Shown here: positions 29,015 to 38,213 of the stretch, one piece after another
How positions within the stretch are numbered: position 1 is the first letter of the stretch
How the letters are laid out: every line of letters starts with the position of its first letter
From: Minicystis rosea
GTDB lineage: Bacteria; Myxococcota_A; Polyangia; Polyangiales; Polyangiaceae
Assembly (NCBI GenBank): GCA_001931535.1
Contig: CP016211.1
Location: 14,399,501 to 14,463,500 of the forward strand
Length of the DNA: 64,000 nucleotides
Direction of reading: 5' to 3'
The notes under the pieces: generated by a model
Told to the model about the DNA's origin: nothing
Seen by the model: only the letters and a program-made list of their open reading frames with translations
Databases searched by the model: none
Made by a program: the position numbers and the translations under genes

Positions 29015-30496
29015 TCAATGCTGATGCGCGCTCGCCTCGCCCACCTGGATGTCGGCCATCATCCCGCCTTCGCTGTGCTCGGAGATGTGGCAATGCACCA
29101 TCCACCTTCCGGGGTTCTCGAAATAACCGAGGATGGTGGCGGGCTGGTTGCCGCGGACGTGGACGGTGTCGCGCAAACCGGGCTCGTTCACCGGCTTGCC
29201 GCCGCGGGCGATGATTTGGAAGAACTGACCGTGGATGTGGAACGGGTGGGCGGGGCTGACGTTGCTGTCGATGGTGATCTTCACCGGCACGTTTTGCTCG
29301 AACGTGTGGATGAGCACGTGATCGTGGCCCTCGCCCACGTACCCGGCCTCTCCATTGATGGTGAACTCCACCTTGCCACCGACCACGCCGCCCGAGAGCT
29401 TCCAGGAGAGCTCCTCGGCCGTGACATCGGTCTTGGGGAGCGTGATGGCGGGATAGACGGGCTCCTGGGCCTGCACTTCGCCTTCGATGGTCGCGCGGGC
29501 CAGGGGGAAGGGCGCTTCGACGACGTTGTTGTTCTCGTCGAGCACGTCGATGAGGGCTTCGAGGACGACCTCGGTCGCGTCCGCCTGCGGGCGGACCTCG
29601 AAGTCGTAGCGCTGCCCGGGGGCGATCTCGACGCGATCGAGCGCGAACGGCGCCGGCAACAGGCCTCCATCGGTGGCGATGACGCGCGCGTCGGCCCCGC
29701 GGATGCGGAGCGCGTAAGCCAAGGAGTTGGTGGCGAGCACGAAGCGCCAGCGCTCGATGGCGCCGCGCGGGATGGTGAGGGCCACCGGGCCGTCGTCGTC
29801 ATTGACCAGCTGGCCATTGACGACAAGCATGTTGCCGACGCGCCCCATCCCCACGTCGGGCCCGCTCGTCTCGAAGGGCGCGACTTGGTTGTTGGTGTCG
29901 TTGAGCCGGATGTCGTCGCCCACGAACAGGCGCTCGGCGGAGAACACCGGAGCATCCTTTTCGTGCACCACGATGGTGCCATAGAGCCCACGCTCGAACT
30001 GCTCAATCTGGTGCAGATGGGTGTGGTACCAGAAGGTGCCGGCGTCGGGCACGACGAAGTCGTACGTGAAGGTCTCGCCCGGCTTCACCGGGTTTTGCAG
30101 CATGGGCGAGCCATCCATGGTGTCGGAGATCCGGAGCCCGTGCCAATGCACGACGGTCTCCTCCTCGAGATCGTTCTTGAAGTGGACGATGATGCGATCA
30201 CCCACCCTCGCGTGGAGCATCGGTCCGGGGAAGAGATCGTTGTAATTGAAGAGCGACGTCTTGAAGCCCTTGAGGAGGGGCACGAGGTTTTCGCGCGCCA
30301 CCAGGTTGACCTCGAGCACGTGGGGATCGGGGTTCAGGTCCTCGAGCGTCGCGACCCCTTCCACCGTCGGGAGCGGCGGCTCCACGGGCGCGCCGCCCAT
30401 GCCACCGGCGCCGCCGGTGTTGGCCGGTGACTTGTCTCCACAACCCGCCAGCAGACCCGCCCCCACGAGGAGCGCCATGTAACCGTACGCACGCAT
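29015..30496 (-). CDS. Multicopper oxidase lipoprotein
   Basis: 493 residues; signal peptide with lipobox LLAGC (about residue 19) and a Gly/Ala/Pro linker. All four copper-binding signatures are present: HWHG, HTHLHQ, HPFHIHGQFF and HCHISEHSEGGM. The last has Met as the type 1 copper ligand, as in CotA- and CueO-like enzymes. It oxidises phenols or metal ions while reducing oxygen to water and should sit outside the cytoplasmic membrane as a lipid-anchored protein. The 257 bases after its stop hold no gene. Divergent from the DUF6065 gene. Confidence 0.92.
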   Translation of the reverse strand: MRAYGYMALLVGAGLLAGCGDKSPANTGGAGGMGGAPVEPPLPTVEGVATLEDLNPDPHVLEVNLVARENLVPLLKGFKTSLFNYNDLFPGPMLHARVGDRIIVHFKNDLEEETVVHWHGLRISDTMDGSPMLQNPVKPGETFTYDFVVPDAGTFWYHTHLHQIEQFERGLYGTIVVHEKDAPVFSAERLFVGDDIRLNDTNNQVAPFETSGPDVGMGRVGNMLVVNGQLVNDDDGPVALTIPRGAIERWRFVLATNSLAYALRIRGADARVIATDGGLLPAPFALDRVEIAPGQRYDFEVRPQADATEVVLEALIDVLDENNNVVEAPFPLARATIEGEVQAQEPVYPAITLPKTDVTAEELSWKLSGGVVGGKVEFTINGEAGYVGEGHDHVLIHTFEQNVPVKITIDSNVSPAHPFHIHGQFFQIIARGGKPVNEPGLRDTVHVRGNQPATILGYFENPGRWMVHCHISEHSEGGMMADIQVGEASAHQH

Positions 30497-30684
30497 GGCG
30501 CGGATACAGGGAGCAGGCCCAGGGCTGCGTCAAGACCAAATATGCGAAATTGCCCCAGCTTCGTCGAGGGATGTCGGGGGCGGCCCGCGCGGCGAAAACG
30601 GCTCGCGCCGCGTGCTGTCAGGCATGGGTGCCGTGAATTCTCGGGAGGTGATTCGCGGCTCGTGCGCGGCTACATCTCGGGCCC

Positions 30685-31425
30685 ATGAGGTTCGATGCGT
30701 ATGCCGTCACGTCCGAGTCCATCGTCACGCTCGAGAGCGCGCCGGCGCGGCGCGGGTGGATGGATCGCACGCCGGAGCGCTTCGCCAATCGCTGCCTCCC
30801 GCTCCTGATGGCGAACCAAGCCGGGTGGCTCGTCACGCTCACCGAGCCCGTGGCGGTGTCGTGGAGCGGCCGTGATGGGCAGGGCGAAGTCGACGTGTTG
30901 GGCAGCGAGCGGGTTCGGGCCAACGTCCAGAGTCATTTCGGATCGGGGATCGTCACCTTCAAGCTGCCTTATCTGTTCCGCACCGAGCCGGGCTACAACC
31001 TGCTCGCGCGCGGGCCGGTGAACCAGCCGAGAGATGGTATTTCCCCACTCGAAGGCTTGATCGAGGTCGACTGGTCCTTCGCGCCGTTCACCATGAATTG
31101 GCAGATCACGCGGCCGCGCTACACCATCCGTTTCGAGGCCGGCGACGCGATTGCCATGCTCGTCCCCGTGCGGCGGGGAGAGCTCGAGCGCTTCACGCCG
31201 CGGCTCCGCATGCTCGACGACGACGCGGAGATCGCGGCCGCATACCGCGCTTGGCGCGAGGGGCGCGAGCGCTTCTTGTACGACCTCGCCGAGGGCGAAG
31301 CGGAGGCGGTGAAGGCCGGCTGGCAGCGGGATTACTTCCTCGGCCGGGGACCCGACGATCGCGAGGCCCCGGCGCACCAGACGAAGATGACGTTGAAGGC
31401 ATTCACGAACGATCCCGAGCGGTGA
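30685..31425 (+). CDS. DUF6065 family protein
   Basis: 246 residues, no signal peptide. The segments LPLLMANQAGWLVTL, SHFGSGIVTFKLPYLFRTEPGYNLLARGP and DGISPLEGLIEVDWSFAPFTMNW match the DUF6065 family, whose function is not known. The family is found in scattered bacteria, sometimes near oxygenases. The ATG at 30685 gives the natural N-terminus MRFDAYAV. It diverges from the multicopper oxidase with 188 bases between them, in which no clear promoter was seen. Confidence 0.8.
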   Translation: MRFDAYAVTSESIVTLESAPARRGWMDRTPERFANRCLPLLMANQAGWLVTLTEPVAVSWSGRDGQGEVDVLGSERVRANVQSHFGSGIVTFKLPYLFRTEPGYNLLARGPVNQPRDGISPLEGLIEVDWSFAPFTMNWQITRPRYTIRFEAGDAIAMLVPVRRGELERFTPRLRMLDDDAEIAAAYRAWREGRERFLYDLAEGEAEAVKAGWQRDYFLGRGPDDREAPAHQTKMTLKAFTNDPER

Positions 31426-31486
31426 GGCGCGCACCGCACATGGCCCCTTCGCGCGGGCGGGCAGATGCGCGACAGTGGTGCGGCCC

Positions 31487-32485
31487 ATGCTCTCGATGCG
31501 CGCGCTGATCCTGCTCCCCGTCTCCCTTTCTTGGGGTTGCGCCTCCGGGCCCGATCCGGTGGCCGCGCCTCCGTACGGTGCGCCCCAATATGGTGCTGGG
31601 CCTCAATATGGCGCGCCTCCCCAATATGGCGCTCCGCCGCAATATGGTGCGCCTCCGTACGGCGCGCCGCCGCAAGCTGGCGCGCCCTACACACCGGCGG
31701 CGCCGGCCGCAGCGGCCGCCTGTGCGGCCATCAGCGATTGTGGGGTGTGCGCGAGCCAGCCTGCGTGTCGCTGGTGCACCGAGCCGCGCGGCTGCACGCC
31801 GGCGGGCGCGGCCTGCACGGGCCTTTCGCTCGGCCACGCGAGCACGTGTGACAACGATCCAGTCGAGCGCACCCGCCTCGCCACGCAGCGGGAAGAGATG
31901 CGCGCGCAGGCGCTTCATGCCGAGGGCGCGCCCATCGTCGGGCGCCTCGAATCGTTTCCCGGCGTCAGCTTCAACATCGCGCGAGGGCGCTGCTACACGG
32001 CCATCGTGCGTTATGGCGTGGGCGCGCGGCTCGGCGACGTGACCCAGAATCACAGCATGGAGACGCGCGAGGAGCAGTCGTCCGGCTCGAGCATGGCGCA
32101 GCCCTCGACACCGGGGTTGCCTTCAGGCCTCTATTGTCCGCGGAGCCCAGGGCGCTTGTCGCTCTGGTACATGGATCGGTGGACGAGAGCGCGGGTGAGC
32201 AACGTGGGACAGGGCGAGATCAGCGTGCAGCTCTACAGCGCGCCCATCTCCGAAGCCGATCTCCGCGCCGGCGACGCCAAGGCCGCCGCCATCGATCGCA
32301 GGATCGAGCGCATGCCCGCGGGCTGCGACGACTGCGATTACAACTGCCGCGCTTCGGGGACGGCCTGCGAGCGTCGTTGCTTCGTGGACTTCGCCGGTGG
32401 CCGCGCGGGGCGCAGCGGTTGCGAGTACAATTGCCAGCAGATCGTCCGTGCCTGTCAGGACTCGTGCAGCGTACAATGCCGTTGA
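31487..32485 (+). CDS. Lipoprotein with YGAPPQ repeats and Cys-rich C-terminus
   Basis: About 332 residues. The signal peptide ends SLSWGC (residue 18). Residues 25-70 are Pro/Tyr/Gly repeats of PQYGAPP type, a likely flexible surface spacer. A short cysteine module (CAAISDCGVCASQPACRWC) follows and resembles a PSI/plexin-like repeat. The C-terminal tail CDDCDYNCRASGTACERRC is also Cys-rich. GTG codons at 31475 and 31478 and an ATG at 31496 are alternative starts. Function unknown; probably an outer-surface protein. Confidence 0.75.
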   Translation: MLSMRALILLPVSLSWGCASGPDPVAAPPYGAPQYGAGPQYGAPPQYGAPPQYGAPPYGAPPQAGAPYTPAAPAAAAACAAISDCGVCASQPACRWCTEPRGCTPAGAACTGLSLGHASTCDNDPVERTRLATQREEMRAQALHAEGAPIVGRLESFPGVSFNIARGRCYTAIVRYGVGARLGDVTQNHSMETREEQSSGSSMAQPSTPGLPSGLYCPRSPGRLSLWYMDRWTRARVSNVGQGEISVQLYSAPISEADLRAGDAKAAAIDRRIERMPAGCDDCDYNCRASGTACERRCFVDFAGGRAGRSGCEYNCQQIVRACQDSCSVQCR

Positions 32486-32494
32486 GGCGCCTGG

Positions 32495-32513
32495 GCTCGG
32501 GATGGGACCGAGC
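32495..32513 (+). terminator. Possible weak hairpin terminator
   Basis: GCTCGG (32495-32500) pairs with CCGAGC (32508-32513) around a 7-base loop, ten bases after the lipoprotein stop codon. Confidence 0.35.
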
Positions 32514-32660
32514 TCGTGCGGTGACGGCGCGGAGGATGCTTTGCGCGGCGCGCTCGCAGCGGGGCGAGCGCGCCGGACGAGCGGGGGCAGCGCCGATCCT
32601 CCCTTGACTTCGAGCGCGCTCGAAGGGCTAGCTTCCGGCGCGACGAAAGGGACGGGATCC

Positions 32661-33695
32661 ATGCGATACAACCTTCTCGGCAAGACCGGACTCTATGTAT
32701 CGGAGCTTTGCCTGGGCGCGATGACGTTCGGGGGCAAAGGCTTTTGGCAGGTGGTCGGGACGCTCGGCCAGAAAGAGGTCGAGTCCATCGTGGGGACGTC
32801 GCTCGACAGCGGCGTGAACTTCATCGACACGGCCGACGTGTACTCGGAAGGCGAGTCGGAGAAGCTCGTGGGCGGCGCGCTCAAGGCCCTCGGGCGGCCG
32901 CGCGAGCAGGTCGTCGTCGCCACCAAGGTGCGCGGGCGGGTGGGCCCGGGCGTGAACCAGGTCGGGCTCTCGCGCGGGCACATTCTTTCGAGCATCGACG
33001 CCAGCCTGAAACGGCTCGATCTCGATTACGTCGATCTCTACCAGATTCACGGCTTCGACCCGGCGACGCCCATCGAAGAGACGGTGCGCGCCCTCGACGA
33101 CGTGGTGCGCTCCGGCAAGGCCCGTTATGTCGGCTTCAGCAACCTCTCGGCGTGGATGGCGATGAAGGCCATCGCGTTCGCGGAGGCCAATGGACTCGCC
33201 CGCTTCCAGAGCGCGCAGGTCTATTATTCGATCGCGGGGCGCGACATCGAGCGGGAGATCGCGCCCCTGGCCCAGGCGGAGGGCTTGGCCATCCTGCCTT
33301 GGAGCCCGCTCGCCGGTGGGCTCCTCTCGGGCAAATTCGATCCGAGCAAGGAGGGTGGGCCCGAGGGCGCGCGGCGCAGCTCGTTCGATTTCCCGCCCGT
33401 CGATCGCGGTCGTCTCCCGCGCGTCCTCGAGGCCCTGCGCTCGGTCTCGGGCGCCACGGGACACTCGGTGGCGCGCATCGCGCTCGCCTGGCAGCTCACG
33501 CGCCCCTTCGTCACCAGCATCATCATCGGCGCCAAGACGCGCGAGCAGCTCGTCGACAACCTCGCCGCCGTCGACGTGCAGCTCTCCCCCGAGCACACGA
33601 AGCAGCTCGACGAAGCGAGCGCCCTGCCGCCCGAATATCCGGGCTGGATGCTCGAGTTCCAAAACCGCGATCCGCGCGGCGTGCAAGCGAAGTAA
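32661..33695 (+). CDS. Aldo/keto reductase
   Basis: 344 residues of the NAD(P)H-dependent aldo/keto reductase superfamily (TIM barrel). Catalytic residues are visible: Asp and Tyr in FIDTADVYSEG, Lys in VVVATKVRG and His in YQIHGFD. SIIIGAKTREQL near the C-terminus is the cofactor-binding motif. It resembles YajO/Gfo-like soluble reductases of broad specificity. The internal ATG at 32661 begins MRYNLLGKTGLYVS, the family's usual N-terminus, and is preceded by GAAAGGGACGG. Convergent with the 2OG-Fe oxygenase gene. Confidence 0.92.
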   Translation: MRYNLLGKTGLYVSELCLGAMTFGGKGFWQVVGTLGQKEVESIVGTSLDSGVNFIDTADVYSEGESEKLVGGALKALGRPREQVVVATKVRGRVGPGVNQVGLSRGHILSSIDASLKRLDLDYVDLYQIHGFDPATPIEETVRALDDVVRSGKARYVGFSNLSAWMAMKAIAFAEANGLARFQSAQVYYSIAGRDIEREIAPLAQAEGLAILPWSPLAGGLLSGKFDPSKEGGPEGARRSSFDFPPVDRGRLPRVLEALRSVSGATGHSVARIALAWQLTRPFVTSIIIGAKTREQLVDNLAAVDVQLSPEHTKQLDEASALPPEYPGWMLEFQNRDPRGVQAK

Positions 33696-33716
33696 TCACG
33701 TCGAAGGCAGGAATGG

Positions 33717-33745
33717 GCACGGCCGCCGCGATCCGGTGGCCGTGC
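33717..33745. terminator. Bidirectional hairpin terminator
   Basis: An 11-bp stem with one G-U pair (33717-33727 and 33735-33745, 7-base loop) fills most of the 53 bases between the convergent genes. Confidence 0.7.
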
Positions 33746-33748
33746 GCC

Positions 33749-34348
33749 TCATCCCTCTTCGGCGCGATAAAGCACGTCGGATCGCAACACCAGCTTCGTG
33801 CCCGACGTCACGCGCTTGCCGGCGTGCAAGACCATGTGTTGAAACAACAGGGCCGTGCCCGTCTTCGGCACGATGATCCGATCCTGCTCGGGGAACTCGG
33901 TCTCTCCGCCTTCGAAATCGTCGTTGAGATAGACCATGAAGGTGAGCAGGCTCTTCGTCCCATCCGCGCCGAAATACGATTGATCCTGGTGCAGCCCGAA
34001 GTGCTGGCCGGGCTCGTAGCGATAGATGCGCACGGGCACGTGGACGCCGGCGACGGCCATCCTCGTGCGCGAGCCTCCGTGGAGCTCGGCGGTCATGTGC
34101 GCGGGAACATGCGGGAGCACGCGCCGATGGAGGTCCTCGGCAATCGCGCGATCGTGAAGGACGGCCGTGCTGCTGTCGCGGAGCCCCCGCTCGACGGCGC
34201 GTCCTTCGGCGCGATTGACCGTGGCGGGGAGCCACGTATGGGCATCGGCGCCCGCCACGATGGCCGCGCACTCGGCCGGAGAGAACAGCTCGGGCACCGT
34301 CCAAAGCAGGCGATGGTCGAAGTCGAAATGACCGAGGTACATTCCCAT
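33749..34348 (-). CDS. 2-oxoglutarate/Fe(II) oxygenase, prolyl 4-hydroxylase-like
   Basis: 199 residues with the P4Hc-type double-stranded beta-helix. The iron ligands are His and Asp in HFGLHQDQSYF and the distal His in FQHMVLHAGKRV. The 2-oxoglutarate-binding basic residue is probably Lys in GTKLVLRSDVLY. FMVYLNDDFEGGETEF is the typical core strand. Such enzymes hydroxylate protein side chains or small molecules; the substrate here is unknown. No strong ribosome site precedes the ATG at 34348; a second ATG lies two codons in. Confidence 0.85.
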   Translation of the reverse strand: MGMYLGHFDFDHRLLWTVPELFSPAECAAIVAGADAHTWLPATVNRAEGRAVERGLRDSSTAVLHDRAIAEDLHRRVLPHVPAHMTAELHGGSRTRMAVAGVHVPVRIYRYEPGQHFGLHQDQSYFGADGTKSLLTFMVYLNDDFEGGETEFPEQDRIIVPKTGTALLFQHMVLHAGKRVTSGTKLVLRSDVLYRAEEG

Positions 34349-34385
34349 GCGACGAGGATAGCGCAGCTTGGTCGAGCGTCTCGTT

Positions 34386-34415
34386 CGGGAGGCTGCGACG
34401 ACGCGCAGCCTCCCG
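34386..34415 (-). terminator. Hairpin terminator of the second cytochrome-c lipoprotein
   Basis: A perfect 12-bp stem (CGGGAGGCTGCG / CGCAGCCTCCCG, 34386-34397 and 34404-34415), 15 bases beyond the stop codon. Confidence 0.75.
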
Positions 34416-34430
34416 AGCGGAGCGTGCTTT

Positions 34431-36167
34431 TCACTGCGGCGGCGGGGTGGGCGGGATTTGGAACACGTCCCATGCGGGCGTGTGATTCGCTTCGTCGGAG
34501 GGCTGCGCCCACATGTAGAGCGCAGGATAGGTTTGAACCTCGCTGCCCTTGGTGACCACGGCGGTCATGTAGAGCTGCGGAACGGAGCCGGCGCGCTTCG
34601 AGGAAAAGGCGATCCAATAGAAGGTTCGATCGCCGACCTTCACGGCCTCCGGCGCCCACTTGGGCCAGCTGTTGGTCACGCCCGGGCTCGTTCTCCCCGA
34701 GCAGGCGATGGGATCGTTGGCCGCGAGGCGCGTGGGCGTGCCGCCGCCGGCGGGGATGACGAAGACTTCGGCCGAGGGCTCGTCATACGTATTCTGCCCG
34801 GCGCCGACGCGGTTGTAGGCGATGAGCGCATCGTCCGGCGCGTAGGCCGGATAATACTCGTTGTAGGCCGGATCGGCGGCGCCGTCGACCGGCTTGGCGG
34901 CGCCGCCGGCGCGATTGGCATAAGGGATGGTGTAGAGATCCGAATCGCTGTTCGTGGGGCGACCGTCCGTCGATCCGTTGGTCGAGATGTAAAGCACCGT
35001 CTGCCCATCGTGGCTGAAGTTGGGCATGATGCCGCCGCGCGTGTCCTGATCGCGGGCGAGGAAGCCGAAGGCCGTGCCCTCGGCGCTGCTCGTGGCCTCG
35101 AGATCGAACCACGCGAGCTTGGCCGAGGAGCCGTTGCCCCACGAGGTGAGGAGCGTGCGATCACCGCTCTGCCAATGACCCTTGGAGAAGGTGGGGACGC
35201 CGAATTGGCCATCGTTCATGGCGTCGATCGAAGCCATGCTCCAGTAGTCCGGCGGCTTGCCGGTGGTCGCTTGCTCCAGCGAGGCGAGCGCGCCGCCCGA
35301 CGTGCCGTTGAGCGTCTTGAAGGCCGCGAATTTGCCGTCGGGCGTGGACGCGTGGCAACCGACGCAGGTCACCGATTTACCACCCGGCTTGACCTGCACT
35401 TGGCTCGACTCGAGGGCGAGGGCCACGTTCTCGTCGGCGGCGGAGAAGCCTTTGAGCTGTCCCGAGTTCGAGGAGGACACCGTCCGCCAATAAACGATGG
35501 TCCCAGCCGCGTCCGCCGGAGCGATGGTGATGTCGCCGCTGGTGCCGAGGCCCGGTTGCCCGACGATCGTGCCTTGATCGAGCTGCGCGCCGCGGATCGT
35601 CACCGTCATGGGCGCGTCTTCGAGGTGGGTCGTGAGCTTGTCCCACATGTCCTTGGGCATCTTCCATTGCGTGCCCGTGGTGTAGACGACGAGCTCGTTC
35701 GTCTCTTTGGCGGCCTTGATCCGCAGCTCGAAGAGGCTCTGCTCCGGCGGCGCCGTCCAGCGGAAGCGCGGGCGCACCCAGTTGCGCGGGAAGAGCGTGC
35801 CCGGCTCAGGCTCGACGAGGCAGGGGCCGGTCGATGGATCACCCGAGCCGGCCGCACCGAAGATGGTGCCGCTGTCGCTCGGCGGCGCGGCCCCGCCTTC
35901 GGGCGTATCGAGGATGGGATCTGCAGGAAAGTCGGCGAACGGGCCTTGATTCGGGTTTCCGCCGAAGCCGATCTCGGCGCCTCCGCCCCCCACGCCGCTG
36001 CTGCTCGACGTCGACTTGGCGCCGCCTGCGCCGTCGCCGCCGGTGCCTTGCGTCGTGGAGGTGCCATTGCCGCCGCATGCGCCCGCAGCAGCGGCCGCGA
36101 GAATGGGAATCAGGAAGAGACGTGCGGACGTGCGTCGGATGAGGGCCTCACGGATCGCGTCTCGCAT
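34431..36167 (-). CDS. Lipoprotein with c-type heme motif and propeller-like repeats
   Basis: 578-residue lipoprotein (signal peptide ending AAAGACGG) with a Gly/Ser/Thr linker. RNWVRPRFRWTAP and the DMWDKL segment align in order with the longer paralogue that ends at 10255. One heme motif, CVGCH, lies mid-protein. The C-terminal half has HDGQTVLYIS and PDDALIAYNR, typical TolB-like propeller blades. Unlike the paralogue it lacks the Cys-rich tail. AGGAGGT lies ten bases before the ATG. An exported electron carrier or sensor is possible; nothing shows the partner. Confidence 0.8.
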   Translation of the reverse strand: MRDAIREALIRRTSARLFLIPILAAAAAGACGGNGTSTTQGTGGDGAGGAKSTSSSSGVGGGGAEIGFGGNPNQGPFADFPADPILDTPEGGAAPPSDSGTIFGAAGSGDPSTGPCLVEPEPGTLFPRNWVRPRFRWTAPPEQSLFELRIKAAKETNELVVYTTGTQWKMPKDMWDKLTTHLEDAPMTVTIRGAQLDQGTIVGQPGLGTSGDITIAPADAAGTIVYWRTVSSSNSGQLKGFSAADENVALALESSQVQVKPGGKSVTCVGCHASTPDGKFAAFKTLNGTSGGALASLEQATTGKPPDYWSMASIDAMNDGQFGVPTFSKGHWQSGDRTLLTSWGNGSSAKLAWFDLEATSSAEGTAFGFLARDQDTRGGIMPNFSHDGQTVLYISTNGSTDGRPTNSDSDLYTIPYANRAGGAAKPVDGAADPAYNEYYPAYAPDDALIAYNRVGAGQNTYDEPSAEVFVIPAGGGTPTRLAANDPIACSGRTSPGVTNSWPKWAPEAVKVGDRTFYWIAFSSKRAGSVPQLYMTAVVTKGSEVQTYPALYMWAQPSDEANHTPAWDVFQIPPTPPPQ

Positions 36168-36273
36168 GCTTGGTCGACCTCCTCGTCTTCGCGCCGCGGC
36201 GCGTCGACAGGGACATCGTACACGCTGTCGCCGCGCTGCACGAGGCGTCGAATGGACGAGATCAGCCCGTGCC

Positions 36274-37173
36274 TCAATGTGAGGATGCGGCCGGCGCGAG
36301 GAGCGCCGCTTTGTGCCGAGAAAGGAAGCTCCGCACGTCTTCGGGCGGCGTGCCGGTGAGCTCCTCGACGGCGCGCGTGACCACGTCGAGCTCGCCGATG
36401 GAGATGCCTTCGTCGAACGACGCATAGATGGCGGCGATGGGCGCGGGGAGGCCGGCCTGCTGCATTCCCGCCTCCAACGCCGCGCGCGAGATGGGAACGT
36501 AGGTGACGGGTTTGTTCGAGAGATCCGCGGCGATCTGCGCGAGCTCGCGTTGCGTGAGCGACGCGGTGCCCGTGATCTCGAGCACGCGCCGGCCGGTGTA
36601 GCTCGACGCGAGCGCGGCCGCCGCGGCGCGCGCGCAGTCCTCACGCGAGATGTACGCGGTGGCGCCCTCACCGGCCGCGGCGAAGTGCTGACCCGTGGCG
36701 ATCGCGCGCGGAAGCGCGCCGAGGAGCAGCTCCGCATAGAGGTTGTTGCGCAGGATGGTGTAGCCGATCGAGGAGGCCTCGAGGGCTTGCTCGGTGGCGT
36801 AGTGATCGGGGATCACCAACACGGGAGACTTCGGTCCGGCCTTGGGGGCCGAGGTGTACACGATGTGATCGACACCGGCCTTCACCGCCGCGTCGACGGC
36901 ATTGCGGTGCTGCTCGATCCGCCGGCCCGGCCGGTCGAGCGAATCGGTGCTTACCAGGAGGACGCGGCCCGCACCCGCGAATGCGGCGGCGAGGCTCTCC
37001 GGTGAATCGAAGTCGGCGCGGCGCACGTCCACGCCTCGGGCGCGGAGATCGGCGAGCTTCTCGGGATCTCGCGTGGTGGCGATGATGGGACCGGCGTTCT
37101 GCGCGAGGAGGATCTCGACGACACGACGGCCGAGATGGCCGCCGGCGCCCGTGACGAGGAGGGCCTTGGACAT
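36274..37173 (-). CDS. NmrA/QorB-like NAD(P)-binding reductase
   Basis: 299 residues, atypical short-chain dehydrogenase. N-terminal ALLVTGAGGHLGRRVVEILL is the Rossmann NAD(P) motif. VYTSAPKAG and the family's YTILRNNLYAE follow. This order is that of NmrA-like redox sensors and the quinone reductase QorB (YtfG). It diverges from a LysR regulator with 93 bases between them, the classic arrangement for a regulated target, so it is probably controlled by that protein in response to a quinone or electrophile. Confidence 0.85.
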   Translation of the reverse strand: MSKALLVTGAGGHLGRRVVEILLAQNAGPIIATTRDPEKLADLRARGVDVRRADFDSPESLAAAFAGAGRVLLVSTDSLDRPGRRIEQHRNAVDAAVKAGVDHIVYTSAPKAGPKSPVLVIPDHYATEQALEASSIGYTILRNNLYAELLLGALPRAIATGQHFAAAGEGATAYISREDCARAAAAALASSYTGRRVLEITGTASLTQRELAQIAADLSNKPVTYVPISRAALEAGMQQAGLPAPIAAIYASFDEGISIGELDVVTRAVEELTGTPPEDVRSFLSRHKAALLAPAASSH

Positions 37174-37220
37174 GACGAATGCTCCTGTTTGGAGAGAAGG
37201 CGACGCCGAATGTGCGCGTG

Positions 37221-37262
37221 TTGCGGTGCCAGCGCAATGCGCCGATTTGCGCTACACTGTTG
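37221..37262. promoter_or_regulatory. Candidate LysR binding region
   Basis: Four TTGCG/CGCAA half-sites lie in 42 bases, at 37221-37225, 37233-37237, 37247-37251 and 37258-37262. They form two inverted repeats: TTGCG-N7-CGCAA, and AGCGCAA-N9-TTGCGCT at 37231-37253. They lie between the divergent reductase and LysR genes, the last just before the LysR start. Confidence 0.5.
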
Positions 37263-37266
37263 CGAA

Positions 37267-38178
37267 ATGGGAACGATGGATCTCAACCACCTTTCGACCT
37301 TCGCGGCCGTGGCCGAGACCACGAGCTTCACCGAGGCGGCGCGGACGCTGGGCGTCCCCAAATCGACGGTGAGCCGCGCCGTCGCTTCCCTGGAAGCCTC
37401 GCTGGGCGTGCGCCTCTTGCAGCGAACGACGCGCCACGTGGCGCTGACGACGGCGGGGCAGGCGCTCATCGATCGGCTCGGCCCGCGGCTCGCGGCGCTG
37501 ACCGAGGCCGTCCAAGGCCTGCCCGAGCTGGAGGACGAGCCCTCGGGCGTCCTGAAGCTGAGCGCCACGTCCGACTTCGCCACCGAGATCCTGGCCGAGA
37601 TCGTGGCCGGGTTCTGCCGGCGCTATCCGCGCATCACGGTGCAAATGGGCCTCTCCACCCGCCTCGTGGATCTCGCGCGCGAGGGATACGACGGCGCGTT
37701 TCGCCTGCTCGGCCAGCGGGTCAAGGACTCGACGTTGATCGGGCGCAAGGTAGGTGATCTCAACGTGCAGCTCTTCGCCTCGCCCGCATACCTCGCCGCG
37801 CGCGGCACGCCCAAGGTGCCGGACGATCTACTCACGCACGACTGCGTGGTCATCTCGGGCACGGGGCGCTTCTCGCTCGAAGGGGTGATGCAGGTTCGCT
37901 TGCCGGTGCGACCGCGCATCATCGCGGAGGACGGCTTCTTCGTGCGCGAGGCGGTGCGGCACGGCGCCGGGATTGGCATCCTCCCCACGTTCATCGTCCA
38001 GCAGGACGTGCTCGACGGCAAGCTCGTGCGCGTGCTCCCACGCTGGGAGATGCCGATCGGGGGAATCTACCTCGTGTATCCGAGCGGCCGGCACCTGCCG
38101 AAAAAGATGGCCGTGTTCCGTGACCACGTGATCGCGACCCTGCGCGCGCGGCCCGTGGGCGCCGTGACGGAGAGGTGA
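37267..38178 (+). CDS. LysR-family transcriptional regulator
   Basis: 303 residues. The N-terminal winged helix (residues 4-62) contains FAAVAETTSFTEAARTLGVPKSTVSRAVASLE and RLLQRTTRHVALTTAG, followed by a periplasmic-binding-protein-like effector domain. The second ATG (37276) starts MDLNHLSTF and is equally likely. LysR proteins usually regulate the divergent neighbour and themselves, so the NmrA-like reductase is the probable target. It converges with the SGNH hydrolase gene; a small hairpin (GAGATT-ggc-AATCTC, 38183-38197) lies between. Confidence 0.92.
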   Translation: MGTMDLNHLSTFAAVAETTSFTEAARTLGVPKSTVSRAVASLEASLGVRLLQRTTRHVALTTAGQALIDRLGPRLAALTEAVQGLPELEDEPSGVLKLSATSDFATEILAEIVAGFCRRYPRITVQMGLSTRLVDLAREGYDGAFRLLGQRVKDSTLIGRKVGDLNVQLFASPAYLAARGTPKVPDDLLTHDCVVISGTGRFSLEGVMQVRLPVRPRIIAEDGFFVREAVRHGAGIGILPTFIVQQDVLDGKLVRVLPRWEMPIGGIYLVYPSGRHLPKKMAVFRDHVIATLRARPVGAVTER

Positions 38179-38213
38179 AGAGGAGATTGGCAATCTCGAA
38201 GGGGTGACGCGCG

